A DNA stretch of 64,000 bases from NCBI RefSeq assembly GCF_001042485.2, contig NZ_LBMN02000004.1, forward strand, positions 124,001 through 188,000. The letters run 5' to 3'. A program made the position numbers and the translations under genes. Shown in pieces: positions 1 to 9,739 of this stretch (position 1 is its first letter; each line of letters opens with the position of its first letter). This DNA comes from Bacillus paralicheniformis. Its GTDB lineage: Bacteria > Bacillota > Bacilli > Bacillales > Bacillaceae. The notes beneath the pieces were generated by a model. That model was not told the DNA's origin and did not search any database. It saw nothing but the letters and a program-made list of their open reading frames with translations.

Positions 1-1130
1 ATGTCTTTTTCCGATAGATCAGGAAAGAACGCCCGCAATTTTTCAAGCGGTGTATGATGAGAAGCCGGACTTTCCTGTCTGAAATAGGCCGCCTGTAAAT
101 GCTGTCCTGCTGTGACGGTGCCGCTAAGAGGCTTGAGATCACCGAGCAGCGTTTTAATGAGCGTCGATTTTCCGGCGCCGTTTTCTCCGGTAATGGCGAT
201 TTTATCGCCCCGTTTTACGGTCAGAGAAAGAGGCTTAAATAATGGAACGGTGTAGCCCGCCTCAAGATTTTCCGTTTTGAGTACGGTCATCGCCGGATTT
301 CGCCCCGTTTTAAATGAAAAGCTGGGGACATAAGAATCTGTCGGTTTTTCGATTCGCTTGATTTTGCTTAATGCTTTCTCCCTGCTTTTGGCCTGCTTCG
401 CCTTTCGGACCCTGTTCCGGTCGATAAACCCCTCTAGCTTTTTAATTTCCCTGTGTTGTTTGGCGTATGCGGCTTCAGCCTGTGCCCTGCTTTGCACATA
501 TTCCTTCAGAAAATATTGATAGCTGCCGGAGTACCGTTTGATCGTTTGATGCTCCAGATGGAATGTCACCGTCGTGATCTCATTTAAGAAGTGTTCGTCA
601 TGTGAGATCACGAGAAAGGCGTGCTTATAGTTTTTCAAATACCCCGTCAGCCACTCAATATGGGCCGCATCCAAATAGTTGGTCGGCTCATCCAACAGGA
701 GCACATCAGGTTTCGTTCCGATTTGGTAAAATCCTGAACTCTCCAGTTCGGATTGGAGCTCTCCGTATCTTTTCAAAATGGCCTCCAGATTGTCTTCGGC
801 GTCGGCCATTTTTTCGGCAAGCCGATTCAGTTGCTTTTCGATTTCAAACAGCCGGTCGTACGCTTGCTCCATGTACTGAAGGATGGTTGTGCCTTTCGTC
901 AGCTTGGCATGCTGTTCAAGAAAGCCGGCCCGAATGTTTGGCTGCCATTCAATGTTTCCGTGATCGGGCAGAAGGCTGCCTGTCAAAATCCGCAGCAATG
1001 TCGATTTTCCGGCTCCGTTTGCACCGACAAGGCCGGCGTGTTCGCCTTTCAGCAGGCGGAACCCGGCGTCTTGAAAGATAATACGGTCTCCATATATATG
1101 GGTCAGATTCGTGACATGAACAATACTCAT
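1..1130 (-). CDS. ABC-F family ATPase (YfmM-like), 3' end outside window
   Basis: This soluble ABC protein has two nucleotide-binding domains and no membrane segments. ABC-F proteins act on the ribosome, either as translation factors or in resistance to ribosome-targeting antibiotics. The start is the ATG at 1130 behind an AAGGAGAG site. Visible parts are Walker A GANGAGKST (residues 36-44), Walker B LLLDEPTN (144-151), a charged Lys/Arg-rich linker, and a second Walker A GENGAGKST; the rest of domain 2 lies outside the window. As I remember B. subtilis YfmM, it aligns throughout, but here about 39 residues between 'FYQIGT' and 'KPDVLLLDEP' are absent in frame, and with them the first LSGGQ signature. 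No stop or frameshift is present, so a protein is still encoded. It has its own consensus promoter, leader peptide ORF and terminator upstream. Whether it is functional is uncertain. Confidence 0.85.
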   Translation of the reverse strand, partial: MSIVHVTNLTHIYGDRIIFQDAGFRLLKGEHAGLVGANGAGKSTLLRILTGSLLPDHGNIEWQPNIRAGFLEQHAKLTKGTTILQYMEQAYDRLFEIEKQLNRLAEKMADAEDNLEAILKRYGELQSELESSGFYQIGTKPDVLLLDEPTNYLDAAHIEWLTGYLKNYKHAFLVISHDEHFLNEITTVTFHLEHQTIKRYSGSYQYFLKEYVQSRAQAEAAYAKQHREIKKLEGFIDRNRVRKAKQAKSREKALSKIKRIEKPTDSYVPSFSFKTGRNPAMTVLKTENLEAGYTVPLFKPLSLTVKRGDKIAITGENGAGKSTLIKTLLGDLKPLSGTVTAGQHLQAAYFRQESPASHHTPLEKLRAFFPDLSEKD

Positions 1131-1215
1131 GGTGATTCTCTCCTTCAGGCTTATTTTTTTTGAAAAAACAAGCCATCAAAAGAGAACAGCGTGAAGCCTC
1201 GCTATCCTGTCCGGC

Positions 1216-1250
1216 AAAAAAAACGGGTAAGGCAAACTACACCTTACCCG
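1216..1250 (-). terminator. Intrinsic terminator in the ABC-F leader (attenuator)
   Basis: Read on the minus strand, a perfect 9-bp stem (CGGGTAAGG / CCTTACCCG, loop 9 nt) is followed by eight U. It lies about 85 nt upstream of the ABC-F start codon and downstream of a strong promoter and a leader ORF, so it should stop most transcripts unless it is relieved. Confidence 0.8.
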
Positions 1251-1343
1251 CTACATATTTAAAATACAGCAAGAAAGGATGTCAAATCATATCAAACTGT
1301 TCCCGAGATGGCTTGTCTAAAAAAGGGCAGACTTCTCCCGTCT

Positions 1344-1385
1344 TTAAGCCAATTCTCTTTTAAGAACAGTTGATAAGATTTTCAT
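1344..1385 (-). CDS. Putative 13-aa leader peptide of the ABC-F gene
   Basis: This short ORF encodes MKILSTVLKRELA. It begins with ATG at 1385, preceded by GAGGTGGAAAGGA, a strong ribosome binding site. It sits about 35 nt after the predicted transcription start and about 95 nt before the terminator at 1250-1216. Promoter, short ORF, terminator and ABC-F gene in this order is the known architecture of antibiotic-responsive attenuators, in which ribosome stalling on the leader alters RNA folding. I could not draw a convincing antiterminator hairpin by eye. Expression is inferred. Confidence 0.6.
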   Translation of the reverse strand: MKILSTVLKRELA

Positions 1386-1426
1386 TCCTTTCCACCTCGT
1401 TTTGGTCAAATTTACCTTCACCACAC

Positions 1427-1455
1427 ATTATATGAAGCGGAGTGCCGGTTGTCAA
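1427..1455 (-). promoter_or_regulatory. SigA promoter of the ABC-F leader transcript
   Basis: On the minus strand there is TTGACA (1455-1450), a 17-bp spacer and TATAAT (1432-1427), a perfect consensus SigA promoter. The predicted start near 1420 gives a leader of about 290 nt. It is divergent from, and closely abuts, the htpG promoter. Confidence 0.85.
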
Positions 1456-1471
1456 ACCGCTGCCATATGAA

Positions 1472-1500
1472 TTGACATCGTGCAGGCAGTGTGTTATTTA
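1472..1500 (+). promoter_or_regulatory. Promoter of htpG
   Basis: TTGACA (1472-1477), a 17-bp spacer and TATTTA (1495-1500) form a SigA-type promoter about 60 bp upstream of the htpG start. No CIRCE inverted repeat is seen, in keeping with htpG not being an HrcA target in Bacillus. Confidence 0.7.
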
Positions 1501-1560
1501 ATTTGTGAACAGAATCGAACGATATATGTATATCATATGAGCAAAAGAGGAGAGAGACAG

Positions 1561-3441
1561 ATGGCTAAAAAAGAATTTAAAGCAGAATCCAAGAGATTGC
1601 TGGACATCATGATCAACTCGATTTATTCCCAAAAGGAAGTCTTTTTAAGGGAGCTGATATCCAATGCGAGCGATGCCATCGATAAAATCTACTACAAAGC
1701 GCTGACAGACGATTCACTGACGTTTAACAAAGATGATTACTACATAAAAATCTCCGCAGACAAAGAAAACAGAACGCTGACGATTGCGGACACCGGGATC
1801 GGCATGACGAAAGAAGAGCTTGAAGAACATCTTGGAACCATTGCCAAGAGCGGCTCGCTTGCGTTTAAACAAGAAAACGAATTAAAAGACGGGCACGATA
1901 TTATCGGCCAGTTCGGCGTCGGTTTCTACGCCGCTTTTATGGTTGCGGACACCGTCACCGTCATGACAAAAGCCCATGGCAGCGATGAAGCGTATCAATG
2001 GGAATCAGCGGGGGCCGACGGCTATACGATCGAACCGGCTGCGAAAGAATCAGCGGGAACCGATGTCATTTTGAAGCTGAAAGAAAATACAGACGACGAA
2101 AACTATGATGAATACTTGGATGTTCATCGCTTAAAAGCGATCATCAAAACATATTCTGATTTCATCCGCTATCCGATCAAGATGGATGTCACCGTTAACA
2201 AGCCGAAAGAAGACGCTGAAAATGAATTTGAAGAAGTTCAGGAAGAACAGACAGTCAACAGCATGGTGCCGATTTGGCGAAAAAACAAAAGCGAACTGAA
2301 AGATGAAGAATACGAGGCGTTTTATACGGAAAAGCGTTACGGTTTTGACAAGCCGCTCGCTCACGTCCATACAAGCGTGGACGGCGCAGTGAGATATCAT
2401 GCGATTTTATTCATCCCTGAAAATATTCCGTTCAACTACTACACGAAGGAATTTGAGAAGGGTCTTGAACTGTATTCGAACGGTGTGCTGATCATGGAAA
2501 AGTGTCCGGACCTGCTGCCTGACCACTTCAGCTTTGTCAAAGGAATGGTCGATTCAGAAGACTTATCGCTCAACATTTCGAGGGAGATGCTCCAGCATGA
2601 CAGGCAGCTGAAGCTGATTGCCAAAAACATCAGCAAAAAAATCAAGAATGAGCTGAAAAGCTTGCTGAAAAATGACAGAGAAAAATACGAGTCTTTTTAT
2701 CAATCGTTTGGCAGACAGCTTAAATTTGGGGTATACAATGATTTTGGAGCTCATAAAGATATGCTGAAAGACCTGCTGCTTTTCTATTCATCAAAAGAGA
2801 AAAAGCTGGTCACCCTTGATGAATATGTATCCAGAATGCCTGAAGATCAAAAATACATTTACTATGCGTCAGGCGACTCGTATGACCGAATTGAAAAGCT
2901 TCCTCAAACCGAGCTGGTTTCGGAAAAAGGGTATGAAATCCTTTATTTCACCGAGGACATCGATGAGTTCGCCATCAAAATGCTGGCGAATTATCAAGAA
3001 AAAGAATTCAAGTCGGTATCCAGCGGCGACCTCGGAATCGAAAACGATGATGAGCAAAATCAATCAGACGGGGACGACAGCCAATACAAAGACCTTTTTG
3101 AAGAGATGAAAAAGACCCTGGATGGAAAAGTGAAAAGCGTAAGGGCGTCAAAACGGCTGAAGACACACTCTGTATGCCTTGCCGCTGACGGAGAAGTCAC
3201 CATCGAGATGGAAAAAATCTTAAACGCAATGCCTGACAACCAGCACGTAAAGGCTGATAAAGCATTGGAAATCAATACAAATCACGAAGTCTTCAAAACA
3301 CTGCAGGATGCTTTTGAAAACGACAAAGATAAATTCAAGCTGTACACCGGCATCCTGTACAACCAGGCGCTGCTGATAGAAGGCTTGCCAATCGAAGACC
3401 CCGTTGAATTTACGAATGATATATGCAAAGTGATGGCATAA
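1561..3441 (+). CDS. htpG: HtpG, Hsp90-family molecular chaperone
   Basis: This cytoplasmic ATP-dependent chaperone of 626 aa has the usual bacterial Hsp90 length. The start at 1561 ([15 protein letters not shown]) follows an AGGAGAG site; an in-frame extension upstream to 1480 is not supported. The N-terminal GHKL ATPase domain shows the family motifs [23 protein letters not shown] and [14 protein letters not shown]. The middle domain holds [10 protein letters not shown], with the conserved arginine that contacts ATP, and the C-terminal third is the dimerisation domain. It is monocistronic, with its own promoter and a shared bidirectional terminator at 3446-3487. Confidence 0.97.
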   Translation: MAKKEFKAESKRLLDIMINSIYSQKEVFLRELISNASDAIDKIYYKALTDDSLTFNKDDYYIKISADKENRTLTIADTGIGMTKEELEEHLGTIAKSGSLAFKQENELKDGHDIIGQFGVGFYAAFMVADTVTVMTKAHGSDEAYQWESAGADGYTIEPAAKESAGTDVILKLKENTDDENYDEYLDVHRLKAIIKTYSDFIRYPIKMDVTVNKPKEDAENEFEEVQEEQTVNSMVPIWRKNKSELKDEEYEAFYTEKRYGFDKPLAHVHTSVDGAVRYHAILFIPENIPFNYYTKEFEKGLELYSNGVLIMEKCPDLLPDHFSFVKGMVDSEDLSLNISREMLQHDRQLKLIAKNISKKIKNELKSLLKNDREKYESFYQSFGRQLKFGVYNDFGAHKDMLKDLLLFYSSKEKKLVTLDEYVSRMPEDQKYIYYASGDSYDRIEKLPQTELVSEKGYEILYFTEDIDEFAIKMLANYQEKEFKSVSSGDLGIENDDEQNQSDGDDSQYKDLFEEMKKTLDGKVKSVRASKRLKTHSVCLAADGEVTIEMEKILNAMPDNQHVKADKALEINTNHEVFKTLQDAFENDKDKFKLYTGILYNQALLIEGLPIEDPVEFTNDICKVMA

Positions 3442-3445
3442 AAAT

Positions 3446-3487
3446 AAAAAAGATACATCTCAGCTTTAGGCGAGATGTATCTTTTTT
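3446..3487. terminator. Bidirectional terminator between htpG and glpT
   Basis: AAAAAGATACATCTC pairs with GAGATGTATCTTTTT across a short loop, giving A-rich and T-rich flanks on both sides. It can end both htpG (+) and glpT (-), which converge here. Confidence 0.85.
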
Positions 3488-3492
3488 TGATG

Positions 3493-4851
3493 TTAATGTT
3501 TCACAACTTCCTGTCCCCGCACATTCCATGTCATCGCAAAGATGAGTGCTGCGATTGCACATGAAGCGGTTAAGAGCGTAAAGCCCGCATTCCAGCCGGA
3601 TGCATCGACGATAACACCCATCAGCGCATTTGCCGTCAAGGTTCCGCCTAGGTATCCGAACAGACCCGTCAATCCTGCAGCCGTACCTGCCGCTTTTTTC
3701 GGAACAAAGTCAAGTGCCTGAAGACCAATCAGCATAACTGGACCGTAAATGAGGAATCCGATCGCGATCAATGATGCCATGTCGATCATCGGATTGCCGG
3801 CTGGATTGAACCAGTATACAAGCACCGCGATCAAAACACCTACCATAAAGACAAAGCCTGCCGGTCCGCGGCGCCCTTTAAACCATTTGTCAGAGATCCA
3901 GCCGCAAAGCAATGTCCCCGGAATCCCCGCCCATTCATACAGAAAATAAGCGACACTTGATTTGCTCATATCAAAGCCTTTTTCTTCGCTTAAATAGGTT
4001 GGCGCCCAATCCAGAACGCCGTAGCGGACGAAGTACACGAAAATGTTGGCAAGTGCGATCGCCCACACCCATTTATTATTTAATACATATTTAAAGAGGA
4101 TTTCTTTCGTTGATAATTCCGTTTCAAATGTTTTCTTCGACTTGCTTGAATAATCGTTGCGGTATTCCTCGATTGGAGGCAGTCCGACAGACTGCGGCGT
4201 ATCCCGGATCAGCCAGTAAGAAATGACGGCAACGGCGATGGCGACCAAGGCGGGCAAAATAAATACGCCTTCATAGCCTGTAGCAGATCCCGTAATGCCT
4301 GAGAAGATGGCGACGCCGGCAACGGCTATAGGCGCCATCAGTCCCCCGCCGACATTGTGGGCGACATTCCATATGGCTGTTTTATTTCCCCTTTCGCTGA
4401 CGCTGAACCAGTGGACAAGGACGCGTCCTGACGGCGGCCACCCCATGCCTTGGAACCAGCCGTTTAAGAACAGCATGATAAACATAATGGCGATCGATGA
4501 GGTGAAGAAAGGAACAAACCCCATCAACAAGCTGATGACAGCGGAAAGGATCAAACCGGCGGGCAGGAACATCCGCGGATTGCTCCGGTCTGATATCGTG
4601 GCCATCACGAACTTGCTCAGCCCGTAAGAGATGGATAGAGCGGATAAGGCAAAGCCGAGCGCCGACTTTGAAAATCCCTCTTCGATTAAATAAGGCATGG
4701 CAAGCGAGAAATTTTTGCGAATTAAATAGTATGCCGCATAACCGATGAAGATGCCGAGAAAAACTTGCAGTCTGAATTTCTTATATTCCGAATCAATTTG
4801 ATCGTCCGGCATCCGCTCAATCGGCGGTGCTGGTTTAAACAGTTTTAACAT
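3493..4851 (-). CDS. glpT: GlpT, glycerol-3-phosphate transporter
   Basis: This inner-membrane MFS antiporter of 452 aa exchanges sn-glycerol-3-phosphate for phosphate. About 12 hydrophobic segments are visible. The N-terminus [15 protein letters not shown] followed by [16 protein letters not shown] is typical of the organophosphate:Pi antiporter family. The start is the ATG at 4851 behind GAAGGGGT. It lies 22 nt downstream of glpQ on the same strand, forming a glpQ-glpT operon. GlpQ hydrolyses extracellular glycerophosphodiesters and GlpT imports the product. Regulation comes from the glpQ promoter with its cre and leader terminator. Confidence 0.95.
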   Translation of the reverse strand: MLKLFKPAPPIERMPDDQIDSEYKKFRLQVFLGIFIGYAAYYLIRKNFSLAMPYLIEEGFSKSALGFALSALSISYGLSKFVMATISDRSNPRMFLPAGLILSAVISLLMGFVPFFTSSIAIMFIMLFLNGWFQGMGWPPSGRVLVHWFSVSERGNKTAIWNVAHNVGGGLMAPIAVAGVAIFSGITGSATGYEGVFILPALVAIAVAVISYWLIRDTPQSVGLPPIEEYRNDYSSKSKKTFETELSTKEILFKYVLNNKWVWAIALANIFVYFVRYGVLDWAPTYLSEEKGFDMSKSSVAYFLYEWAGIPGTLLCGWISDKWFKGRRGPAGFVFMVGVLIAVLVYWFNPAGNPMIDMASLIAIGFLIYGPVMLIGLQALDFVPKKAAGTAAGLTGLFGYLGGTLTANALMGVIVDASGWNAGFTLLTASCAIAALIFAMTWNVRGQEVVKH

Positions 4852-4873
4852 GGTATACCCCTTCTTTATTCAT

Positions 4874-5767
4874 TTACTTCTTTTCACGCAAAACATCGCG
4901 CAGCCGGTCCGGAAAGTTGGTGAACATTCCGGTCGCTCCCCAATCGAGCAGCCGCTTCATATCTTCTTTTTCATTCACGGTATAAGGATGGACCAGCATG
5001 CCGGTGCTTCGAATTTTTTGCACGTATGCCCGGTCAATGCGGTCAAAGTTCATGCCGAGTCCGACGCTGTAAGATTGATATTGTTTTAATTCGGCGTCAG
5101 TAATGGCAGCCGGTTTGTCGTACCATAATAATTGCACAAGCGGAATGTTTGGATTAGCGTTATGAATGATTTGTAAGCTTTCAGGACTAAAAGATTGAAT
5201 GATGACTTTGCTTGAATGAATGTTTGCCCCGGTCAGTTTGTATTGCTTCAGAATGTCCAGGAGCTTTTCTTCCATATGATCATAGTCTTCCGGTGATTTT
5301 GTTTCGATATAGTAGCGCGCGCTTCTCCCGAATGTTTGGATGATTTCTTCCAGGGTAGGCACTTTCAGACCAACGTACTCCGTTTTTGCCCGCTCAGGAT
5401 ATGCTTCGTTAAACCAGGAGCCTGCATCAAGCTGTTTGATTTCTTTCAGCGTATAGTCTTTGACAAAACCCGTACCATTGGTCGTGCGATCCAATGTCTC
5501 ATCGTGCATGGCGACCAAATGTCCGTCTTTTGTCATTTGAAGATCGATTTCTATGTAATCGCCTTTCATTTTTTGCCCAAGCTTATAAGCCAAAAGCGTA
5601 TGTTCGGGAGCATGACCCGATGCGCCGCGGTGTGCGACATTTAATAGCTGACTCGGATTGAGCTGCGGCTGGGAATGGCTTGCGGCCTCCGCATGCCCGC
5701 TGAGTCCAAAACCGGCGGCAACGATTGCAGCTGTTATAAGGAAGATGCTGCGGACAAGTTTTTTCAT
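4874..5767 (-). CDS. glpQ: GlpQ, secreted glycerophosphodiester phosphodiesterase
   Basis: This enzyme hydrolyses glycerophosphodiesters to glycerol-3-phosphate and an alcohol outside the membrane. I chose the ATG at 5767 (297 aa), which directly begins a signal peptide ([19 protein letters not shown], cleavage probably after HAEA), rather than the longer ORF starting at 5875 in the leader. The GDPD signature is clear: [15 protein letters not shown] holds the catalytic HRG, and the segment ending in [15 protein letters not shown] supplies the second catalytic His and metal ligands. It is first in the glpQ-glpT operon. Confidence 0.95.
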   Translation of the reverse strand: MKKLVRSIFLITAAIVAAGFGLSGHAEAASHSQPQLNPSQLLNVAHRGASGHAPEHTLLAYKLGQKMKGDYIEIDLQMTKDGHLVAMHDETLDRTTNGTGFVKDYTLKEIKQLDAGSWFNEAYPERAKTEYVGLKVPTLEEIIQTFGRSARYYIETKSPEDYDHMEEKLLDILKQYKLTGANIHSSKVIIQSFSPESLQIIHNANPNIPLVQLLWYDKPAAITDAELKQYQSYSVGLGMNFDRIDRAYVQKIRSTGMLVHPYTVNEKEDMKRLLDWGATGMFTNFPDRLRDVLREKK

Positions 5768-5858
5768 CAAATGATTTCCCCTTTCAAGTCGGTATGCAGA
5801 ATGTTGGTTTCCGGTTTTTATTCGCCTCCTTATGTGACGAATAAAAAGAGAGATCCAC

Positions 5859-5883
5859 AAAAAAACCCCTGGCACAAGAGGGT
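5859..5883 (-). terminator. Leader terminator of glpQT (probable GlpP antitermination site)
   Basis: In the transcribed leader, ACCCT and AGGGGT form a short stem followed by a run of U, between the promoter and the glpQ start. In B. subtilis the glp operons are controlled by the antiterminator GlpP acting on such leader terminators, so this is the likely target here; the assignment to GlpP is by family knowledge. Confidence 0.65.
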
Positions 5884-5931
5884 CTTATTGTGAATCTCCC
5901 ATTCTCCGTCACTTGTATTAACTTCTTTCCT

Positions 5932-5959
5932 ATCATACCAAAAATGGAAGCGCTGTCAA
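5932..5959 (-). promoter_or_regulatory. glpQT promoter overlapped by a cre-like site
   Basis: On the minus strand: TTGACA (5959-5954), 16-bp spacer, TATGAT (5937-5932). TGACAGCGCTTCCA (5958-5945) overlaps the -35 box and matches the cre consensus TGWAARCGNTWNCW at all but one position, so CcpA repression is likely. Confidence 0.7.
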
Positions 5960-5977
5960 TATGATTTTAAAAATAAA

Positions 5978-6003
5978 GAAACCTATCTTTTAAGATAGGT
6001 TTC
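5978..6003 (-). terminator. Terminator of iolR-iolS
   Basis: A 12-bp inverted repeat, GAAACCTATCTT / AAGATAGGTTTC, lies just beyond the iolS stop codon and is followed on the minus strand by a T-rich run. Confidence 0.75.
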
Positions 6004-6011
6004 CTGATTAT

Positions 6012-6947
6012 TTAGCGGGCGAACAGCCGGTCGATGAAATCAATGTCCTCTTGAGACAGATTGACTTCTGCCGTTTTGAGGTTGTCGATCAGCTGATCTG
6101 CGCGTTTGGCGCCCGGGATCAACACATCGATTTCAGGTCTTGCCAAGTACCAGGCCAACACGATATGTGCGATGTCAACATTGTGTTTTTCCGCGATCGG
6201 CGCAAGCTGGTTCACTTTTCTAATGTTTTCTTTGAAGCGTTCGCCTTGGAAGTTTTCCATTTCTCTTCTCAGGTCGCCTTCCGGGAACGTTGTATCTTCG
6301 CTGTATTTTCCGGCGAGCAATCCGGAGACAAGCGGGAAGTAAGGAACAAATGAGATGTTATGCTCCTGTGTATACGGGAAGAATGTCGCCTCAGCTTCCC
6401 TGTTCAGCAAGTTGTATTCGCCTTGGAGCACATCCACCAATCCGTCTTTGTTCGCTTCTTTCAGCTGCTCAAGCGAAAAGTTGGATACCCCGATCGCTCT
6501 GATTTTGCCTTCCTGCTTCAGTTCATGGAGCGCTTGAACCGCTTCGTCTTTCGGCGTGTTCTCATCAGGGAAATGGATATAGAAAAGGTCGATGTAGTCA
6601 GTTTGCAGACGCTCCAGACTTTCTTCAACGGATTTTTTCAAAAATGCAGGGGAGTTGTCAAAGACAAAATCGTCGCCTTCTTTCTTATGGGCGGCTTTTG
6701 TCGCAATCACGACATCCTCGCGGTTGAATTCTTTGAGGACTTCGCCGATTAATTCTTCGGAACGGCCGATGCCGTATATGTAGGCGGTATCTAAAAATGT
6801 GACGCCGTTTCTGATCGCTTCCCGCACCAATTCTTTTCCCGTTTCTTCATTGAGATTCGGATAAAGGTTATGTCCTCCGACGGCATTGGTTCCCAAACCA
6901 ATCGGGAATACGTGCAAATCTGATTTGCCAACTTTAACTTTTTTCAT
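6012..6947 (-). CDS. iolS: IolS, aldo/keto reductase of the inositol regulon
   Basis: This NAD(P)H-dependent aldo/keto reductase of 311 aa matches what I recall of B. subtilis IolS over nearly its full length. The start is the ATG at 6947 ([15 protein letters not shown]) behind AGGAGGGG; the longer ORF to 7025 lacks such a site. Family catalytic residues are seen in FLDTAYIYG (Asp, Tyr), VIATKAAHK (Lys) and YIHFPDE (His), and a C-terminal NADP-binding segment ([11 protein letters not shown]) is present. It is cotranscribed with iolR, 83 nt upstream. Its exact substrate is not established; deletion in B. subtilis is not known to block inositol use. Confidence 0.92.
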   Translation of the reverse strand: MKKVKVGKSDLHVFPIGLGTNAVGGHNLYPNLNEETGKELVREAIRNGVTFLDTAYIYGIGRSEELIGEVLKEFNREDVVIATKAAHKKEGDDFVFDNSPAFLKKSVEESLERLQTDYIDLFYIHFPDENTPKDEAVQALHELKQEGKIRAIGVSNFSLEQLKEANKDGLVDVLQGEYNLLNREAEATFFPYTQEHNISFVPYFPLVSGLLAGKYSEDTTFPEGDLRREMENFQGERFKENIRKVNQLAPIAEKHNVDIAHIVLAWYLARPEIDVLIPGAKRADQLIDNLKTAEVNLSQEDIDFIDRLFAR

Positions 6948-7030
6948 TGGATTCCCCTCCTGAAATGATATGTTGATCAATAAACTTGGCCGGCCGCTTG
7001 GATACAGCCGGTCAAGGATGTCCAATTCAA

Positions 7031-7795
7031 CTATACATGTTTTGCCAAATGGATTTCAATGTTGCGCTCTTTACAGTACTCGTGATATTCCTCATCCAGC
7101 GCCTGAGATGTGACGATCGCGTGCAATCTGTGAAACGGCGCGTACGTCAGCAAGGTCGACTTCCCGAATTTGGAATGATCGGCCAGCAAGTATACTTGTT
7201 TTGCTTTTTCGGATATTTTCTTTTTAATTTCATATTCAAGCAGATCGGAGTTTGTCAGTCCATGGGTAAGTGTTGCTCCTGTTGCCGACATGAAAGCTTT
7301 ATTAATATTATATTTATCCAATGTTCCCGGATCATCCATGCCGACGAAGGACTGCGTTTTCCGTTTGTAGTTGCTGCCGATGATGATCAAGTTTATATTT
7401 TGCATCGCGGCAGCAGCGTTGATAATGTCGAGGCTGTTCGTTAAAACGGTTACATTTTTATTTGGATCAAGAGTTTCCAATATGGATTGGGTCGTTGTGC
7501 CGGAATCGATAAAGATCAGGTCATGGTCTTCAATAAAGCGTGAAGCGTAGTGCGCGATTTTCATCTTGGCATCCTTGTTTTGAATGGTTCTGTTTTCAAA
7601 TGGGATTAAGGCCGTTTTTTCGATCGCCGTTACGCCGCCGTAGACTTTTTTTATGACTCCTTTCTCGGTCAGCTTGTTAATGTCGCGTCTGACCGTGTTT
7701 TTGGAAACATTAAAGACCTGGCAAAGCTCATCAAGCGAAACGGTGCCATTGGTCAAAATATATTCTTCCATTTCTTTAATCCGCATTAACTTCAT
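7031..7795 (-). CDS. iolR: IolR, DeoR-family repressor of the iol regulon
   Basis: This DNA-binding repressor of 254 aa acts on the iol divergon and is inactivated by the inositol intermediate 2-deoxy-5-keto-gluconate-6-phosphate. The N-terminal DeoR helix-turn-helix ([22 protein letters not shown], about residues 20-41) and the C-terminal sugar-phosphate sensor domain with IDSGTTT, LTNSLDI and ADHSKFG motifs are intact. The ATG at 7795 follows AGAAGGAGA. It is transcribed divergently from iolA, with tandem operator pairs at both promoters, and heads the iolR-iolS operon, so autoregulation is likely. Confidence 0.95.
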   Translation of the reverse strand: MKLMRIKEMEEYILTNGTVSLDELCQVFNVSKNTVRRDINKLTEKGVIKKVYGGVTAIEKTALIPFENRTIQNKDAKMKIAHYASRFIEDHDLIFIDSGTTTQSILETLDPNKNVTVLTNSLDIINAAAAMQNINLIIIGSNYKRKTQSFVGMDDPGTLDKYNINKAFMSATGATLTHGLTNSDLLEYEIKKKISEKAKQVYLLADHSKFGKSTLLTYAPFHRLHAIVTSQALDEEYHEYCKERNIEIHLAKHV

Positions 7796-7839
7796 ACCAA
7801 GTATCTCCTTCTAGTATATTTGGCTAAATATATATAATA

Positions 7840-7861
7840 AACCCAAAAGTTAACCAATAAT
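7840..7861. promoter_or_regulatory. Tandem IolR operator at the iolR promoter
   Basis: Two adjacent 11-mers, AACCCAAAAGT and TAACCAATAAT, fit the IolR half-site consensus WRAYCAANARD (one mismatch and zero). They lie just downstream of the predicted iolR transcription start. Confidence 0.65.
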
Positions 7862-7871
7862 TGTTTAAAAA

Positions 7872-7900
7872 ATGATAACATTGGTGATTATTTTTTGCAA
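7872..7900 (-). promoter_or_regulatory. Promoter of iolR-iolS
   Basis: Minus strand: TTGCAA (7900-7895), 17-bp spacer, TATCAT (7877-7872). The predicted start near 7865 is immediately upstream of the 7861-7840 operator, which would give steric repression. Confidence 0.6.
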
Positions 7901-7993
7901 GATTTGTCCTGTTCCTTTTTATTATACAATGTTTTTCTAAATCATTTTAAGGTTTTCTATAAATCTTACAAAAGAAAAATTTAATGATTTTGA

Positions 7994-8022
7994 TTGACTT
8001 ATGGGTAAGAGCGGATTAGAAT
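7994..8022 (+). promoter_or_regulatory. Promoter of the iolA-iolJ operon
   Basis: TTGACT (7994-7999), 17-bp spacer, TAGAAT (8017-8022). The operator 8024-8045 covers the transcription start. The 5' leader is about 235 nt long. Confidence 0.75.
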
Positions 8023-8023
8023 A

Positions 8024-8045
8024 TAACCAAGAAGTGACCAAAACG
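8024..8045 (+). promoter_or_regulatory. Tandem IolR operator at the iolA promoter
   Basis: Two abutting 11-mers, TAACCAAGAAG and TGACCAAAACG, fit WRAYCAANARD (perfect and one mismatch) with the same tandem phasing as the pair at 7840-7861. Confidence 0.7.
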
Positions 8046-8069
8046 TGATAAAGTTGAGAAATTTCTGAG

Positions 8070-8083
8070 TGTAAACGTTTTAT
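8070..8083 (+). promoter_or_regulatory. cre-like site 1 in the iol leader
   Basis: TGTAAACGTTTTAT matches TGWAARCGNTWNCW except at one position. It lies about 40 bp downstream of the predicted start, a position where CcpA would block elongation. Confidence 0.45.
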
Positions 8084-8133
8084 TGCGTTGCGGTTCTTTT
8101 GATAAAATCATCGTTCTATTCATTAATTTCTTT

Positions 8134-8147
8134 TGTAAGCGTTTAAT
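8134..8147 (+). promoter_or_regulatory. cre-like site 2 in the iol leader
   Basis: TGTAAGCGTTTAAT matches the cre consensus except at one position, 64 bp downstream of cre-like site 1. Confidence 0.45.
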
Positions 8148-8264
8148 TCCTGTTTTTTGCGAAAATCCGTTATGCAATGAAGAGCCGTTCGGCATTCATA
8201 CATAATGGTTGGAACCTGCCCCATCTGTACCAGGAGATGTTTAATATTCAAGGAGGTTATAAGA

Positions 8265-9728
8265 ATGGCAGAAATCAGAAAGTTAAGAAACTATATTAAT
8301 GGAGAATGGGTTGAAAGCAAAACCGACAAATACGAAGATGTAGTCAATCCTGCGACGAAAGAAGTGCTTTGCCAGGTGCCGATTTCGACGCGCGAGGATA
8401 TCGAATACGCAGCGCAAACAGCGGCTGAAGCGTTTAAGACATGGTCAAAAGTGGCCGTTCCGCGCCGGGCAAGAATTCTATTTAACTTTCAGCAGCTTTT
8501 GACTCAGCATAAAGAGGAGCTCGCCCACCTCATCACGATTGAAAACGGAAAAAACACGAAAGAAGCGTTGGGCGAAGTTGGACGCGGCATCGAGAATGTC
8601 GAGTTTGCAGCTGGAGCGCCATCCCTGATGATGGGAGATTCACTTGCTTCAATTGCAACCGATGTTGAAGCGGCGAACTACCGTTACCCGATCGGAGTCG
8701 TCGGCGGAATTGCCCCATTTAACTTCCCGATGATGGTACCGTGCTGGATGTTCCCGATGGCCATTGCGTTAGGAAACACATTTATTCTGAAACCTTCCGA
8801 GCGGACGCCGCTCCTGACGGAAAAGCTTGTTGAACTGTTTGAAAAAGCCGGACTTCCTAAAGGGGTCTTCAATGTCGTATACGGTGCTCATGATGTAGTA
8901 AACGGCATTCTCGAACACCCGGAAATTAAAGCGATTTCATTCGTCGGTTCAAAACCGGTCGGAGAATATGTCTATAAAAAAGGAAGCGAAAACCTGAAAC
9001 GCGTTCAATCGCTGACAGGCGCTAAAAACCACACCATCGTTCTGAACGATGCCAATCTTGAAGACACGGTAACAAATATTATCGGCGCTGCTTTCGGATC
9101 TGCCGGCGAACGCTGTATGGCATGTGCAGTAGTGACGGTTGAAGAAGGGATCGCAGATGAATTCATGGAGAAATTGGTTCAGAAAGCATCTGAAGTCAAA
9201 ATCGGAAACGGACTAGACGACGGTGTATTCCTCGGACCTGTCATTCGCGAAGACAACAAGAAACGCACACTCGGCTATATACAAAAAGGAGTTGAAGAGG
9301 GTGCGAGACTTGTCTGCGACGGACGTGAAAATGTGACAGATGAAGGCTATTTCGTCGGCCCGACAATCTTTGACAATGTCACAACTGATATGACGATCTG
9401 GAAAGACGAGATTTTTGCTCCCGTATTGTCAGTCATCCGTGTGAAGAACTTGAAAGAAGCGGTTGACATCGCCAACCAATCCGAATTTGCAAACGGCGCA
9501 TGTTTGTTCACATCGAATTCGAATGCGATCCGCTATTTCCGTGAAAACATTGATGCGGGAATGCTCGGCATCAACTTGGGCGTACCGGCTCCGATGGCAT
9601 TCTTCCCGTTCTCAGGATGGAAGTCTTCGTTCTTTGGCACATTGCATGCGAACGGAAAAGACAGCGTCGATTTCTATACGCGCAAAAAGGTCGTCACTGC
9701 AAGATATCCGGCGCCTGACTTCAATTAA
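8265..9728 (+). CDS. iolA: IolA, methylmalonate-semialdehyde dehydrogenase
   Basis: This CoA-acylating, NAD-dependent dehydrogenase of 487 aa converts malonic semialdehyde from the last aldolase step of inositol breakdown to acetyl-CoA and CO2. The start at 8265 ([18 protein letters not shown]) follows AAGGAGGTT; the ORF extension to 8205 is leader. ALDH-family features are the nucleotide-binding FNFPMMVP, the [11 protein letters not shown] loop, and the catalytic Cys in GERCMAC (about residue 284). It is the first gene of the ten-gene iol operon. Confidence 0.95.
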   Translation: MAEIRKLRNYINGEWVESKTDKYEDVVNPATKEVLCQVPISTREDIEYAAQTAAEAFKTWSKVAVPRRARILFNFQQLLTQHKEELAHLITIENGKNTKEALGEVGRGIENVEFAAGAPSLMMGDSLASIATDVEAANYRYPIGVVGGIAPFNFPMMVPCWMFPMAIALGNTFILKPSERTPLLTEKLVELFEKAGLPKGVFNVVYGAHDVVNGILEHPEIKAISFVGSKPVGEYVYKKGSENLKRVQSLTGAKNHTIVLNDANLEDTVTNIIGAAFGSAGERCMACAVVTVEEGIADEFMEKLVQKASEVKIGNGLDDGVFLGPVIREDNKKRTLGYIQKGVEEGARLVCDGRENVTDEGYFVGPTIFDNVTTDMTIWKDEIFAPVLSVIRVKNLKEAVDIANQSEFANGACLFTSNSNAIRYFRENIDAGMLGINLGVPAPMAFFPFSGWKSSFFGTLHANGKDSVDFYTRKKVVTARYPAPDFN

Positions 9729-9739
9729 TTGTGAAAAAA

